DNA of 64,000 bases, taken from the NCBI RefSeq assembly GCF_003991205.1, contig NZ_RXOZ01000032.1, forward strand, positions 62,001 to 126,000, read 5' to 3'. The translations under genes and the position numbers were made by a program. The stretch comes from Georgenia sp. SYP-B2076. GTDB taxonomy: Bacteria; Actinomycetota; Actinomycetes; Actinomycetales; Actinomycetaceae. The notes under the pieces are model-generated. The model was not told the DNA's origin, did not search any database, and saw only the letters and a list, made by a program, of their open reading frames with translations. Positions 41,611 through 53,378 of this stretch are shown piece after piece; positions within the stretch are counted from its first letter, which is position 1, and each line of letters opens with the position of its first letter.

Positions 41611-42453
41611 ATGACCCGTTTCCGGAAGGGCGACCACGGCGACCCGGCCACGGTGCGCTTCGAGGCGGCGGGCCTGCGCTGGCTCGGCGAGGCCGTACCG
41701 GGCGGCGGCGCCGCCGTCGTCGAGGTCCTGGCCGAGGGGCCGGGGTGGCTCGAGACGCGGCGCGTGAGCGAGGGGCGCCCCGACGCCGCCGCGGCCGAGG
41801 ACTTCGGGCGCGCAGTGGCCCGCACGCACGCCGCCGGGGCGCCGCACTTCGGCGCCCCGCCGGCCGGGTGGTCGGCGGAGGGCTTCATGGGGCGCGCCCC
41901 GCTGCCGCTGCGCGCGGCGGCGCCGGCGGGTCGCGACTCCTGGGGGCGCTTCTACGCCGAGGAGCGGATCCTCCCCTACCTCGCCGCGGCCACCGCGAAC
42001 GGGTCGATCGACTCCGCCGGCGCGCGGACCGTGGAGCGCTGCGCCGCCCGGGTCGCCGACGGAGCGCTCGACGCCCCGCAACCCGGCCTGGTCCGCGGGG
42101 CGGTCGCGCGGGTCCACGGCGACCTGTGGTCCGGAAACGTGCTCTGGGCCCGCGACGGCGCGGGCACGAGCGATCGCGCGCGCCCCGGCGAGCCGGGGCA
42201 TGGCGTCGTGGCGACGCTCATCGACCCCGCCGCGCACGGCGGCCACGCGGAGTCGGACCTCGCGCAGCTGGCGCTCTTCGGCGCCCCGCACCTCGACCGG
42301 ATCCTGGGCGCCTACGCCGAGGCGTCCCCGCCGGCGCCGGGGTGGCGCGAGCGGGTGGGCCTGCACCAGCTCCACATGCTCGTCGTGCACGCGGCCCTGT
42401 TCGGCGGCCCCTACGGCGCGCAGACCGTGCGCACGGCGGCGCGGTACGCCTGA
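41611..42453 (+). CDS. Fructosamine kinase family protein
   Basis: A 280-residue protein-kinase-fold phosphotransferase of the fructosamine-3-kinase group: RVHGDLWSGNVLW is the catalytic loop, LIDPAAHGGHAESDLAQLAL is the metal-binding DPA...GHxExDLA segment, and GWSAEGFMGRAPLP is also typical. It phosphorylates sugars on glycated amines so that they break down (deglycation). GATGAT (41599-41604) sits 6 nt before ATG 41611. It is convergent with hemQ across 45 nt. Confidence 0.86.
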   Translation: MTRFRKGDHGDPATVRFEAAGLRWLGEAVPGGGAAVVEVLAEGPGWLETRRVSEGRPDAAAAEDFGRAVARTHAAGAPHFGAPPAGWSAEGFMGRAPLPLRAAAPAGRDSWGRFYAEERILPYLAAATANGSIDSAGARTVERCAARVADGALDAPQPGLVRGAVARVHGDLWSGNVLWARDGAGTSDRARPGEPGHGVVATLIDPAAHGGHAESDLAQLALFGAPHLDRILGAYAEASPPAPGWRERVGLHQLHMLVVHAALFGGPYGAQTVRTAARYA

Positions 42454-42498
42454 CCGGTCCTCCGACGGTGCGCGCCGCAGCCCGGGCGCGCCGCCGGC

Positions 42499-43221
42499 TC
42501 AGCCCCGCGGCTGGCGCTCGGCCCAGTCGGCCAGGGCCACGCGCGGCCCCGTGTAGAAGGGGACCTCCTCGCGCACGTGCCGGCGGGCGCCCACGGCGCG
42601 CAGCTCGCGCATGACGTCGACGATGCGGTGCAGCTCCGGGGCCTCGAACGCCAGGATCCACTCGTAGTCCCCCAGCGCGAACGCCGAGACCGTGTTGGCG
42701 CGCACGTCGGGGTAGTCCTTCGCGGCCATGCCGTGCTCGCGGAGCATGTCCCGCCGCTCGTCGTCGGGCAGGAGGTACCACTCGTAGGAGCGCACGAACG
42801 GGTAGACGCTCAGGTACGCGCCCGGCTCCTCGCCGGCCAGGTAGGCGGGAACGTGCCGCTTGTTGAACTCGGCCGGGCGGTGCAGTCCGACGACGGACCA
42901 CACCGGGGCGAGGAACGCGCCGAGCTCGGAGGCGAGGAGGCGGTGGTAGGCCTCCTGCACCGCCTCGATCGTCTCGGCGTGCCACCAGACCATGAGGTCG
43001 GCGTCGGCGCGCAGGCCGGCGACGTCGTACCAGCCGCGCACCACGACGCCGGCGCCCGCCACGGCGGTCTCGGCCGAGCGCACGAGCGCGGCGCGTTCCT
43101 GCGCGCTCTCGGGCAGGGGCGACGCCGTCGCGAAGACGCTCCACATCGTGTAGTTGATCTCGGTGTTGATGCGCTCGCTGTCGGCGCCCTCACCGATGAG
43201 GGCGTGGCTGGTCTGGCTCAT
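42499..43221 (-). CDS. hemQ: Coproheme decarboxylase HemQ (ChdC)
   Basis: A 240-residue chlorite-dismutase-fold protein. The conserved [14 protein letters not shown], with the redox-active Tyr region, is followed by [16 protein letters not shown], whose His fits the haem proximal ligand. It converts coproheme III to haem b by two oxidative decarboxylations, the last step of the coproporphyrin-dependent pathway of Gram-positive bacteria. ATG 43221 is preceded by GGAGG at 5 nt; an ATG 12 nt earlier is less likely. It lies 134 nt downstream of hemH on the same strand. Confidence 0.93.
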   Translation of the reverse strand: MSQTSHALIGEGADSERINTEINYTMWSVFATASPLPESAQERAALVRSAETAVAGAGVVVRGWYDVAGLRADADLMVWWHAETIEAVQEAYHRLLASELGAFLAPVWSVVGLHRPAEFNKRHVPAYLAGEEPGAYLSVYPFVRSYEWYLLPDDERRDMLREHGMAAKDYPDVRANTVSAFALGDYEWILAFEAPELHRIVDVMRELRAVGARRHVREEVPFYTGPRVALADWAERQPRG

Positions 43222-43355
43222 GTGGTCCTCCATGGACTCGGGTGTCGTGCGCGGGCAAGAGCTGGTGCCCCGCTCCGGAGTAGATCCCTCGGCCATGCGC
43301 TGAGGGATGTACTCGATGGGTCGGCGGCGGGGCGGTGCGGTGTGGGGGCGGCCGG

Positions 43356-44509
<1,154 letters not shown>

Positions 44510-44510
<1 letters not shown>

Positions 44511-46081
44511 CAACGGCGTCCTTGCAGGTCGGCCGGCCGGAGAGCCGGGTGCGGGGCCGTCGTCGCGACGGCCAGGTAGGGATCCGTGCCGGCGCCCTCG
44601 GGGCGTGCCGGCAAGGAGGTGTCGACGGGGCACGTGAGTGCCCGGTCCGCGGCGTCGGCGGGACACGCGAGTGCGGCGCCGGTGGCGTCGGGAGCCGAGG
44701 TGCCGGGCCCCGGGGCGGCGGGAGCCGGGGCACCGGCCGCGGGGTCTCCCGGACCGGGCACCGTGACACCCAGGACCTGCTCGAGCGCGCGCAGGTGCTC
44801 GGCGCCGTGGCCCTCACGACCGGCGGCGCGGGCGCGCACGGTCGGGGTGTGCACGAGGCGGGCGGCCAGGCGGCGCAGGGCGCGGGCGGCGTCCTCGGCC
44901 GGCATCGTGCCGTCGGCGGGCAGCCGGGCGATCTCCGCGGCGACGGCCTCCTCGACGGTCGTGCGCAGCGCGACGACGGCGTCGGCCATCCGCCGCTCGG
45001 CGCCGTCGTCCGCGAGGGCGCGCACGCCGTCGGCGACGATCTCGCGGGCGCGGGCGACCTCGCCGACGGTGGCGGCGGGCGCGTGCTCCCGGACGGTGGG
45101 CAGGTTCACGTGCACGACGCCGTCGAGCGTGGCGGCGGCGGGGTCGATGTCGTGCTGGAGGGCGAGGTCGACGAGCACGAGCGGGGCGGTCTCGCCGCGC
45201 TCGCGCCGGGCGCGCACGGCCTCCGCGACGGTGGCGACGCCGAGCACCGGGGTGCCCGTGCCCCGGCAGGTCACGACGAGGTCCGTGCGGGCCAGGGCGG
45301 TCGCGAGGTCCTGCGGCGCCTCGGCCGTGCCGTGGCTCTCGGCGAAGGCGTGGGCGCGGCCGGAGGCGGACCACACCGCGACGTCGGTGGCGCCGCGCTC
45401 GCGCAGCGCGGCGAGGGAGGCGCCGGCGTAGGAGCCGGTCCCCACCAGCAGGGCGCGCCGGCCGGCCCAGCTGCCGTGCGGGACGGGGCTCGCGTGGGGG
45501 TCCTGCGGCCAGGCGCCGCCGTGGCGCTCGCACGCGTGGGCCTGGACGCGCGCGGCGGCCAGGTCGAGGGCGACGGCGACCACCGAGCGGCCGGCGCGGG
45601 CCAGGTCGGTGTCCACCGCGACCTGCCGGGACGTGCGCGTGGCGTGCTGGAGGGTGCGCTCGAGCAGCGGCGAGGTCAGCCCCTCGGCGCGGGCGGCGTC
45701 GAGGGCGCGGCGGACCTGACCGGTGATCTCCCGCTCGCCCACGACCATGGAGTCGAGCCCGGAGGCCACCTCGAACAGGTGCTGGACGGCGGGCTCGCCC
45801 GCCTGCGCGCGCATGAGCCGGGCGACCTCGGCGGGGTCGGTGCCGCTGGTGCTGGCGACGGCCTGGTGCGCCGCGCGCACGGCGTCCTCGGCGTCGGTGC
45901 CGGCGTCGAGGTAGAGCTCGAAGCGGTTGCAGGTCGCGAGCACGACCGCCCCGCGCACGGCAGGCCAGTCGGCCACGACCTGGCGGCCGACGTCGCTGGC
46001 GCCGGCACTGAGCCGCTCGATGTCGGCGAGGTCCAGGTCGTGGTGATTCGCGGAGAGGAGGATGAGCACCACAGCATCCAT
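44510..46081 (-). CDS. hemA: Glutamyl-tRNA reductase
   Basis: A 523-residue enzyme with the catalytic Cys51 in [12 protein letters not shown], the substrate motif [14 protein letters not shown], and an NADPH-binding domain around [20 protein letters not shown]. It reduces glutamyl-tRNA to glutamate semialdehyde, the first step of C5 tetrapyrrole synthesis. It is longer than usual (about 420-450): there is an Ala/Pro/Gly/Asp-rich C-terminal extension of about 85 residues. ATG 46081 is taken; GTG 46072, 9 nt later, is an alternative that fits the usual N-terminus and sits 7 nt from CACTAT. It is divergent from hemE. Confidence 0.93.
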
Positions 46082-46119
46082 AGTGAACCATTTGTCCGCG
46101 GGCCAGGCACAATGTCCAC
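46082..46119. promoter_or_regulatory. Divergent hemA / hemE promoter region
   Basis: Only 38 bp separate the hemA and hemE starts. CACAAT (46108-46113) is a -10 box 6 nt before the hemE GTG. The half-sites ATTTGTC (46090-46096) and GACAAAT (46122-46128) form a spaced inverted repeat. The minus-strand CACTAT (46079-46084) could be the hemA -10. Because the two promoters nearly abut, transcription of one should interfere with the other. Confidence 0.5.
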
Positions 46120-47175
46120 GTGACAAATACCGCCGCCCTCCCGGCCGACCCCGCGAAAAAGGCAGCGCCGCCGCTGCTCGAGGCCTATTCCGGCCGCCGT
46201 CCCGCCCGCACCCCGGTGTGGTTCATGCGACAGGCCGGCCGGTCGCTGCCCGAGTACCGAGCCGCCCGCCAGGGCGTGGGCATGCTCGAGTCGTGCCTGC
46301 GCCCCGACCTCGCGGCCGAGATCACCCTGCAGCCGGTCCGCCGCCACCACGTGGACGCCGCCATCTTCTTCTCCGACATCGTGGTGCCGCTGCGCCTGGC
46401 CGGGGTGGACGTCGAGATCGTCTCCGGCGTGGGGCCCGTGGTGGCGGAGCCGGTGCGCACCGCCGGTGACGTCGACCGCCTCGTCCAGCACCGCCCGGGC
46501 GACGCCGGCGCGATCACCGAGGCCGTGCGCCTCGTCGTTGACGAGCTCGGCGACACCCCGCTCATCGGCTTCGCGGGGGCGCCGTTCACGCTCGCCGCCT
46601 ACCTGGTCGAGGGGCGCCCCTCCCGCGACCACCTCGCGGCCCGCACGCTCATGCACGCGGACCCCGAGACGTGGCGCCGGCTCATGCGCTGGGCCGCGGA
46701 CCTCAGCGGCGCCTTCCTGCGCACGCAGGTCCTGGCCGGGGCGCGGGCCGTGCAGCTCTTCGACTCGTGGGCCGGCGCGCTGTCGCTGCGCGACTACACC
46801 GCTCACGCCGCCCCGTTCAGCACGCGCGCCCTGGGCCACATCGACGACCTCGACGTGCCGCGCGTGCACTTCGGCACGGGCACCGCCGAGCTGCTGGTGG
46901 CCATGCGCGACGCCGGCGCGGACGTGGTGGGCGTGGACTACCGCCTCCCGCTCGACGAGGCGAACCGCCGCCTCGGCGGCCAGACGCCGCTGCAGGGCAA
47001 CATCGACCCGGCGCTGCTCGCCGCGCCGTGGGAGGTCCTCGAGGCCCACGTCCGCGACGTCGTCGAGCGCGGCCGGGCGGCCCCCGGACACGTGGTCAAC
47101 CTCGGTCACGGGGTCCCGCCGACGACGGATCCGGGGGTCCTCACGCGCGTCGTCGAGCTCGTGCACTCCCTGTGA
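46120..47175 (+). CDS. hemE: Uroporphyrinogen decarboxylase
   Basis: A 351-residue enzyme with the signature [16 protein letters not shown] (active-site Arg residues), the [10 protein letters not shown] segment with a catalytic Asp, and [16 protein letters not shown]. It removes the four acetate carboxyls of uroporphyrinogen III to give coproporphyrinogen III. The start is GTG 46120, seven bases after a -10 box with no ribosome-binding site: a leaderless message. Its stop overlaps hemY as GTGA. Confidence 0.95.
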   Translation: MTNTAALPADPAKKAAPPLLEAYSGRRPARTPVWFMRQAGRSLPEYRAARQGVGMLESCLRPDLAAEITLQPVRRHHVDAAIFFSDIVVPLRLAGVDVEIVSGVGPVVAEPVRTAGDVDRLVQHRPGDAGAITEAVRLVVDELGDTPLIGFAGAPFTLAAYLVEGRPSRDHLAARTLMHADPETWRRLMRWAADLSGAFLRTQVLAGARAVQLFDSWAGALSLRDYTAHAAPFSTRALGHIDDLDVPRVHFGTGTAELLVAMRDAGADVVGVDYRLPLDEANRRLGGQTPLQGNIDPALLAAPWEVLEAHVRDVVERGRAAPGHVVNLGHGVPPTTDPGVLTRVVELVHSL

Positions 47176-48584
47176 CCCCCGGCGCGTCCCCGGTCCGCGT
47201 CGACGCCGTCGTCGTCGGCGCGGGCATGGCGGGCCTGACGGCCGCGCACGCCCTTGTGGCGGCGGGCGTGCGACCGCTCGTCCTGGAGGCGGGCGACGGC
47301 GTGGGGGGCCTCGTCACCGGCGGCACCGTGGGCGGCGTCGAGCTCGACCTGGGCGCGGAGGCGTTCGCGCTCCGCCGGCCCGAGGTCGGCGCGCTCGCGC
47401 GGTCCCTGGGGCTCGCCGTCGAGCAGCCGGCGGGCGGCTCGTGGGTGTCCTCGTCCGACGGCGGGCGCGCCACGCCGATCCCGGCCGAGTCGATCCTCGG
47501 CATCCCCGCCGACCCGGGCTCCCCGGACGTCGTGGCCGCCCTGGGCGCGGAGGGCGCCGCCCGCGCCGCGCGGGACGCCGAGCTGGCGCCGGAGGTCGGC
47601 GCGGACGCCACCGACCTGGCCGCCCTGGTGCGCGCACGCATGGGTGAGGCGGTGCTCGAGCGCCTGGTCCGGCCCGTGGCCGGCGGCATCCACAACGCCG
47701 ACCCCGCCGACCTGGTCGTGGACGCCGTCGCCCCGGGCCTGCGCGCCGCCCTGGTGCGGCACGGCTCCCTCGCAGCCGCGGTGCGCGCGCTGCGCGCGGC
47801 CGCGCCGCCCGGCGCGGCCGTGGCCACCACCTCGGGCGGCCTCTTCCGCCTCCCGCGTGCCCTGGCGGCCGCCGTGACGGCCGCGGGCGGGCAGGTCCGC
47901 ACCGGTTCGGCCGTGACGGGGCTGCGCCGCGCGGGCGCCACGTGGGAGGTCCGCGTCGCCGGCGAGGCGGGCGTGCGCGCGGACACCGTGGTCCTCGCCG
48001 CGCCGGCGGGCGTGGCGCTCGGCCTTCTCGGTAGCGTCCTCGACGTCAGCCACGTGGCGCTGTCCACGGGCAGCGCCATCACCCACGCCACGCTGGTGGT
48101 CCGCGCCCCCGAGCTCGACGCCGCCCCGCGTGGCGCCGGGCTGCTCGTGGCGCCCGGGCCCGGGCCGGTGCGCGCCAAGGCCCTGACCCACGCCTCGGCG
48201 AAGTGGCGCTGGCTGGCCGAGGCCACGCCGCCCGGGGTGCACGTGCTCCGCCTGTCCTACGGCCGGCCCGGCGAGGACCTCGCCGGCGTCGACGCCGCCC
48301 TCGCGCTGCGCGACGCCGCCGCCCTGCTCGGCGTGCCCCTGCAGGCCGGCCAGGTGCTCGACGCCCGGGTGGTCCACCGGGAGGGCGCGCTCGCCGCCGC
48401 CACCCCAGCGCACCGCGACCAGGTCGCCGCGCTCGTCGCGCGCACCGACGCCCTGCCGGGGCTCGGCCTGGCGGGGGCGTGGGTCGCGGGAACGGGGCTG
48501 GCCGCCGTCGTGCCGCACGCCCAGGAGGTGGCCGCGCGCCTCGCCCGCCGTGCCAGCAACCCGTCCGCGCCCCGCCCGGCGTGA
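47172..48584 (+). CDS. hemY: Coproporphyrinogen III oxidase (HemY/CgoX type)
   Basis: A 470-residue FAD enzyme: dinucleotide-binding [19 protein letters not shown], then [12 protein letters not shown], and a C-terminal FAD contact at [20 protein letters not shown]. In Gram-positive bacteria this water-soluble oxidase turns coproporphyrinogen III into coproporphyrin III, which HemH then metallates. The start is GTG 47172 in a GTGA overlap with hemE, so the two are translationally coupled. After the stop there is a triple 18-bp repeat and the hemC control region. Confidence 0.92.
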   Translation: MTPGASPVRVDAVVVGAGMAGLTAAHALVAAGVRPLVLEAGDGVGGLVTGGTVGGVELDLGAEAFALRRPEVGALARSLGLAVEQPAGGSWVSSSDGGRATPIPAESILGIPADPGSPDVVAALGAEGAARAARDAELAPEVGADATDLAALVRARMGEAVLERLVRPVAGGIHNADPADLVVDAVAPGLRAALVRHGSLAAAVRALRAAAPPGAAVATTSGGLFRLPRALAAAVTAAGGQVRTGSAVTGLRRAGATWEVRVAGEAGVRADTVVLAAPAGVALGLLGSVLDVSHVALSTGSAITHATLVVRAPELDAAPRGAGLLVAPGPGPVRAKALTHASAKWRWLAEATPPGVHVLRLSYGRPGEDLAGVDAALALRDAAALLGVPLQAGQVLDARVVHREGALAAATPAHRDQVAALVARTDALPGLGLAGAWVAGTGLAAVVPHAQEVAARLARRASNPSAPRPA

Positions 48585-48587
48585 GAC

Positions 48588-48641
48588 TCGCACCGGGCGC
48601 GAGGCCCGCACCGGGCGCGAGACCCGCACCGGACGTGAGAT
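48588..48641 (+). repeat. Three tandem 18-bp repeats between hemY and hemC
   Basis: Three contiguous copies of CGCACCGGGCGCGAGRCC-type units (18 bp each: 48588-48605, 48606-48623, 48624-48641). The first two differ at two positions; the third has diverged further. They start three bases after the hemY stop. They could pair as RNA or be a slippage product of former coding sequence; no function is visible. Confidence 0.6.
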
Positions 48642-48749
48642 GCGTCGCGCCACGTGCCGCGCGAGGGCCGGAGAATCCGTCATACCGACGAGCACCGAGG
48701 ATTACCTGGCGCAGGTCGTCGGCATTGTTCGACGGTCTCGGGAATTGTT

Positions 48750-48786
48750 CTGACCGATTGTCAGCAACCTTCTGACGTCTTGTCAG
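48750..48786. promoter_or_regulatory. Tandem CTGAC-N5-GTCAG operators upstream of hemC
   Basis: Two perfect inverted repeats, CTGAC-CGATT-GTCAG (48750-48764) and CTGAC-GTCTT-GTCAG (48772-48786), are 22 bp apart (two helical turns). Each sits in a longer shared unit, TTCTGAC-N3-TTGTCAG. They lie about 50-85 bp before the hemC start, in an AT-rich island. A leaderless promoter TGGACT-17-CAAACT (48799-48827) can be drawn just downstream, which would put the operators at about -48 to -84: a position for an activator. Confidence 0.65.
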
Positions 48787-48833
48787 AAAAGGGCCGCGTG
48801 GACTTTTCTGCGGGGCGTGCGCAAACTGTTCGG

Positions 48834-49934
48834 ATGAGCCCGTCAACCCCACCCCTGCGCATCGGCACCCGTGGCAGCGACCTGGCTCTGACACAGACCA
48901 CCACCGTCGCCGAGGCGCTGGCCGCGGCCTCCGGGCGCGAGGTCGAGCTGGTCCGCATCCGCACCGAGGGCGACCGGTCCAAGGCGTCCCTCTCCAGCCT
49001 CGGCGGCACCGGCGTCTTCGCCGCGGCGCTGCGTCACGCGCTGCTGGAGGGCGCCTGCGACGTCGCCGTGCACTCCCTCAAGGACCTGCCCACGGCGCCC
49101 ACGGACGGCCTGAGCATCGGCGCGACCCCCGGGCGCGCCGACCCGCGCGACGCGCTGTGCGCGCTCGAGGGCTGGACGCTGGCCACCCTTCCCGCCGGCG
49201 CGCGGGTCGGCACCGGCTCCCCGCGGCGGGCCGCCCAGCTCCGCGTCGCGCGCCCGGACCTAGAGATCGTCGACATCCGCGGCAACGTGGGCACCCGCCT
49301 GGGCCGGGTCGCGCGCGGAGACCTCGACGCCGTCGTCCTGGCCCGCGCCGGCCTCGCGCGCCTGGGCCTGCTCGGGCACGTCACCGACACGCTCGGCCCC
49401 GAGGTCATGCTGCCCGCCCCCGGACAGGGCGCCCTCGCCGTGGAATGCCGCACCGAGGACCTGGACGGCGGCCCGCTCGGCGAGATCATGCGCGCCATCG
49501 ACCACGTACCCACCCGCCTGTCCGTCGTCGCCGAGCGGGCGCTGCTGCGCACCCTCGAGGCCGGCTGCGCCGCGCCGGTGGGCGCCTACGCGCGCGTGGT
49601 GCCCGGCACCGCCGACGCGCCGACGCGCCTGGAGCTGAGCGGCGGGGCCTTCGACCCGGCCGGGAAGCGACGCCTCACGCGCAGCTGGACCGCCGGCCTG
49701 CCCGGGCACCCGGAGGACTCCTCGGCCGAGGCGCGGGGCACCTCCATGGCCCAGGACGTGACGCTGACGCTGGCCCAGCAGCTGGGCGAGTCCGCCGCCG
49801 TGGACCTGATCGCCGACGGCGCCGCCGAGATCGCCGGGCTCCCCCTCGCCGCGAACGCCCCCGCGTCCGCCCGGGCGGACGGCGCCGCGGGCGGGCGCGA
49901 CGGCGCGCACCGGGGCGCCGGCGCCCCGGCATGA
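48834..49934 (+). CDS. hemC: Hydroxymethylbilane synthase
   Basis: A 366-residue porphobilinogen deaminase: IGTRGSDLALTQT, the VHSLKDLPT active-site Asp/Lys region (DAVHSLKD), GTGSPRRAAQL, and the dipyrromethane-cofactor Cys in LEAGCAAPVGAYA. It polymerises four porphobilinogens. It is about 50 residues longer than usual because of an Ala/Gly-rich C-terminal tail that runs into hemD. ATG 48834 has no ribosome-binding site but CAAACT 6 nt upstream. The stop overlaps hemD as ATGA. Confidence 0.95.
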   Translation: MSPSTPPLRIGTRGSDLALTQTTTVAEALAAASGREVELVRIRTEGDRSKASLSSLGGTGVFAAALRHALLEGACDVAVHSLKDLPTAPTDGLSIGATPGRADPRDALCALEGWTLATLPAGARVGTGSPRRAAQLRVARPDLEIVDIRGNVGTRLGRVARGDLDAVVLARAGLARLGLLGHVTDTLGPEVMLPAPGQGALAVECRTEDLDGGPLGEIMRAIDHVPTRLSVVAERALLRTLEAGCAAPVGAYARVVPGTADAPTRLELSGGAFDPAGKRRLTRSWTAGLPGHPEDSSAEARGTSMAQDVTLTLAQQLGESAAVDLIADGAAEIAGLPLAANAPASARADGAAGGRDGAHRGAGAPA

Positions 49935-50719
49935 GCGCGCCCGACCTGCGCGGGCGCCGCCTGCTCGTGCCCCGCGCCGACCCGGATGACACGATCGCCG
50001 CGGCCGTCCGCGCCGCCGGCGGCGAGGCCGTCGGCGTCGAGCTCGTGCGCGCGAGCGTCGTCGACCCCACGACCGAGCTCGACGGGGCCCTGCTGGCGCT
50101 GTCCGAGGGCGCCCACTCCTGGCTCGCCGTGACCAGCGCGACGACCGTCGACGTGCTGGCCGGCCGGGCGGAGCACCTGGGCACCACGCTGGCCGCCCTG
50201 GTCGGCGCCGCCCGCGTGGCCGCCGTCGGCCCCGCCACCGCCCGGGCCCTGGAGCGCCAGGGCGTCCGCGTCGACCTCACCCCCCACGGCCCGGTCTCCT
50301 CGGCCGCCGCGCTCGTCGAGACCTGGCCGCCGGCGCAGGGTCCCAGCCTCGTCCTCCTCCCCCGCTCCGAGATCGCCGCCGCGACGCTGGCCACGGGGCT
50401 GCGTGAGCGCGGCTGGCTGGTGGACGACGTCGTCGCCTACCGCACCCAGGCCGCGCCCGGGGCGGACGCGGAGGTGGCCGACGACCTCGTCGCCGGGCGC
50501 ATCGACGCGATCCTGCTCACCTCGGGCAGCACCGCCCGGGCCCTGACCACGCTCTACGGCGTGCCGCCGCCGCAAGTGCGCGTGTGCGCCATCGGCACCT
50601 CCACCGAGCGCGCCGCCCACGAGGCCGGCCTGCCGGTCCACGCCGTCGCCGCACAGCAGACGCCCGCCGGGCTCGTGGCCGCCGCCACGAGCGCCCTGGG
50701 CACCTCGACCGTCCCCTGA
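49931..50719 (+). CDS. hemD: Uroporphyrinogen-III synthase
   Basis: A 262-residue HemD: LRGRRLLVPRADPDDTIAAA at the N-terminus, WLAVTSATTVDVLAGR, AAVGPATARALERQGVRVD, and ILLTSGSTARALTTLYG near the end. This family is poorly conserved in sequence, but the two-domain pattern and the position between hemC and hemB leave little doubt. It cyclises hydroxymethylbilane with inversion of ring D. ATG overlaps the hemC stop; hemB follows after 15 nt. Confidence 0.92.
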   Translation: MSAPDLRGRRLLVPRADPDDTIAAAVRAAGGEAVGVELVRASVVDPTTELDGALLALSEGAHSWLAVTSATTVDVLAGRAEHLGTTLAALVGAARVAAVGPATARALERQGVRVDLTPHGPVSSAAALVETWPPAQGPSLVLLPRSEIAAATLATGLRERGWLVDDVVAYRTQAAPGADAEVADDLVAGRIDAILLTSGSTARALTTLYGVPPPQVRVCAIGTSTERAAHEAGLPVHAVAAQQTPAGLVAAATSALGTSTVP

Positions 50720-50734
50720 TCGGAGCCTTCACCC

Positions 50735-51754
50735 GTGACCACCACCTCCCCCGCCCGGACCGCCGCAGCACGGGGCGCCCGCCCCGCGCCCGCCGAGCGC
50801 CCGCGCCGCCTGCGCACCACGGCGGCCGTGCGCCGCCTCGTCGCCGAGCACCGCACCCACCCCGCCGACCTGGTGCTCCCCATGTTCGTCCTCGAGGGCG
50901 CCCGGGAGCCCGTGGCGCTGGGCTCGATGCCCGGCGTCGTGCAGCACTCGATGGACTCCCTGCGCCGCGCCGCGGCCGAGGCGGCCGAGGCGGGCGTCGG
51001 CGGGGTCATGCTCTTCGGCGTGCCCACCACCCGCGACGCCACCGGCACCGCCGCCACGGAGCCCGACGGCGTGCTCAACGCCGGGCTGCGGGCCCTCGTG
51101 GAGGAGGTCGGCGACGCCGTCGTCGTCATGTCCGACCTGTGCCTGGATGAGTTCACCGACCACGGCCACTGCGGGGTGCTGGACGCCTCCGGTCGCGTCG
51201 ACAACGACGCCACCCTCGTGCGCTACCAGGAGATGGCGCTCGCGCAGGCCGCCACCGGGGCGCACATGCTCGGCCTCAGCGGCATGATGGACGGCCAGGT
51301 CGCCGCCGTCCGCGAGGTCCTCGAGGCAGACGGGTACACCGACACCGCGGTGCTCGCCTACTCGGCGAAGTACGCCTCGGCGTTCTACGGGCCGTTCCGG
51401 GAGGCGGTCGACTCCCAGCTGAGGGGCGACCGCAAGACCTACCAGATGGACCCCGCCAACCGCCGGGAGGGTCTGCGCGAGGCGACCCTGGACCTGGCCG
51501 AGGGCGCGGACGTCGTCATGGTGAAGCCGGCGATGAGCTACCTCGACGTGCTCGCCGACGTCGCCGCCGTCTCCCCCGTGCCCGTCGCGGCGTACCAGGT
51601 CTCCGGCGAGTACGCGATGATCGAGGCCGCCGCCGCGAACGGGTGGATCGACCGGCGCCGCGCGATCGAGGAGTCGGTGGTGGGCATCCAGCGCGCCGGC
51701 GCCGACTTCGTGCTGACCTACTGGGCCACCGAGCTGGCGGGATGGCTCCGCTGA
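50735..51754 (+). CDS. hemB: Porphobilinogen synthase (delta-aminolaevulinate dehydratase)
   Basis: A 339-residue enzyme. The metal site is [14 protein letters not shown], with cysteines placed for the zinc-dependent type. The two Schiff-base lysines fit [15 protein letters not shown] and [13 protein letters not shown]. It condenses two aminolaevulinate molecules to porphobilinogen. GTG 50735 starts 15 nt after hemD. The first 30 residues are Ala/Arg/Pro-rich and not conserved; a later start near [11 protein letters not shown] has no start codon of quality. Confidence 0.95.
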   Translation: MTTTSPARTAAARGARPAPAERPRRLRTTAAVRRLVAEHRTHPADLVLPMFVLEGAREPVALGSMPGVVQHSMDSLRRAAAEAAEAGVGGVMLFGVPTTRDATGTAATEPDGVLNAGLRALVEEVGDAVVVMSDLCLDEFTDHGHCGVLDASGRVDNDATLVRYQEMALAQAATGAHMLGLSGMMDGQVAAVREVLEADGYTDTAVLAYSAKYASAFYGPFREAVDSQLRGDRKTYQMDPANRREGLREATLDLAEGADVVMVKPAMSYLDVLADVAAVSPVPVAAYQVSGEYAMIEAAAANGWIDRRRAIEESVVGIQRAGADFVLTYWATELAGWLR

Positions 51755-51952
51755 CGCGCGCCCTGCAGTGCCACCGGACGGGCCGGCGCCTGGCCCCCTC
51801 GGGCGCGTGCCGGCGCCGCGGGTGGCGGCCGGGCGCCCACCGCTCGCTGTGCCGCAGGTACTGACGAAGCGCCGGTTCTCTGCACCCACGGTCCTTGAGC
51901 GCCCTCCGCGCCCGAGCGCCCGCCCCGATTCCGCACCCGACAAGGAGCACCC

Positions 51953-53308
51953 ATGACCACCCCCGACCCCATGCAAGAGCTGTTCGAGCGCGCCCGCGCC
52001 GTCATCCCGGGCGGGGTGAGCTCGCCGGTGCGTGCGTACGGCTCGGTGGGCGGGGACCCGCGGTTCATCGCCTCGGCCCGGGGCCCGTACGTCACCGACG
52101 CCGCGGGCCGCGAGTACGTCGACCTCGTGATGTCCTGGGGCCCGGCGCTGCTGGGCCACGCGCACCCCGAGGTGGTCGCCGCCGTGCAGGACGCCGCCTC
52201 CCGCGGGCTGTCCTTCGGGGCGCCGACCGTCGCGGAGATCGAGCTGGCCGAGGCGCTGCGCGCCCGCGTGCCCGCCGCGCAGAAGGTCCGCCTCGTGTCT
52301 ACCGGCACCGAGGCCACCATGACCGCGGTACGCCTGGCGCGCGGCGCCACCGGCCGCGACCTCATCGTGAAGTTCGCCGGCTGCTACCACGGGCACGTGG
52401 ACGCCCTGCTCGCCGAGGCGGGCTCCGGCGTCGCCACCTTCGCGCTGCCCGGATCGGCCGGCGTCACGGCGGCGAGCGCCGCGGAGACGCTCGTCGTCCC
52501 CTACAACGACCTCACCGCCCTGGGTGCCGTCTTCGCCGAGCGGGGCGGTGACATCGCCGCCGTCATCACCGAGGCCGCGCCGGCGAACATGGGCGTCGTG
52601 CCGCCGGAGCCCGGCTTCAACGCCGCCCTGCGGCGCCTGACCGCCGAGCACGGCGCGCTGCTCGTCCTCGACGAGGTGCTCACCGGCTTCCGCGTGGGCC
52701 CGGCCGGGTGGTGGGGGCTCGACGGCGCCGCCTCCGCGGACGGGGCGACGGCCACCGGGACCGAGCCCTACACGCCGGACCTGTTCACCTTCGGCAAGGT
52801 CCTCGGCGGCGGCATGCCGCTGGCGGCGCTCGGCGGGCGCGCCGAGCTCATGGACCTGCTCGCCCCGACCGGGCCGGTGTACCAGGCCGGCACGCTCTCG
52901 GGGAACCCGCTGGCCACCGCGGCGGGGCTGGCCACGCTGCGCCTGGCTGACGACGCCGTCTACGCCCACGTCGACGAGGTCGCCCGGGTGCTCGGCGACG
53001 CCGTCGGCGAGGCGCTGGACGCCGCGGGCGTGGCGCACCGCGTCCAGCACGCCGGGAACCTGTTCTCGGTCATGTTCGGCGAGGCGGCCGCCCGGGGCGG
53101 CGTGCGCAGCTACGCGGACGCGCAGGCCCAGGAGACGTTCCGCCACCCGGCGTTCTTCCACGCCATGCAGGGCGGCGGGGTCGCGCTGCCGCCGTCGGTG
53201 TTCGAGGCCTGGTTCGTCTCCGCCGCGCACGACGACGCGGCCGTCAGCCGCATCCTCGAGGCGCTGCCGGCGGCGGCCCGGGCGGCCGCGGCGGCCAAGC
53301 CGGCCTGA
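51953..53308 (+). CDS. hemL: Glutamate-1-semialdehyde 2,1-aminomutase
   Basis: A 451-residue PLP aminomutase: the pattern [48 protein letters not shown], and the PLP lysine in [18 protein letters not shown]. It makes 5-aminolaevulinate from the HemA product, completing the C5 route. ATG 51953 has AAGGAGC upstream. A 198-bp gap separates it from hemB, with no clear terminator, so it may have its own promoter. A strong terminator follows. Confidence 0.95.
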   Translation: MTTPDPMQELFERARAVIPGGVSSPVRAYGSVGGDPRFIASARGPYVTDAAGREYVDLVMSWGPALLGHAHPEVVAAVQDAASRGLSFGAPTVAEIELAEALRARVPAAQKVRLVSTGTEATMTAVRLARGATGRDLIVKFAGCYHGHVDALLAEAGSGVATFALPGSAGVTAASAAETLVVPYNDLTALGAVFAERGGDIAAVITEAAPANMGVVPPEPGFNAALRRLTAEHGALLVLDEVLTGFRVGPAGWWGLDGAASADGATATGTEPYTPDLFTFGKVLGGGMPLAALGGRAELMDLLAPTGPVYQAGTLSGNPLATAAGLATLRLADDAVYAHVDEVARVLGDAVGEALDAAGVAHRVQHAGNLFSVMFGEAAARGGVRSYADAQAQETFRHPAFFHAMQGGGVALPPSVFEAWFVSAAHDDAAVSRILEALPAAARAAAAAKPA

Positions 53309-53378
53309 GACGGCCGGCGGGGGCATGTCTCCGGGCGGCGCAACGAGGGTGGGCGGCCCCGGGCCGGGCCGACAAGGA

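Noticed and set aside
46090-46128. ATTTGTC...GACAAAT as a firm operator at hemA/hemE
   Set aside because: The half-sites are perfect but 25 bp apart, overlap the -10 and start of hemE, and the short motif could arise by chance; kept only as a note in the promoter entry.
48588-48641. CRISPR-like array from the triple 18-bp repeat
   Set aside because: The units are contiguous, with no spacers, are too short, and no cas genes are present.
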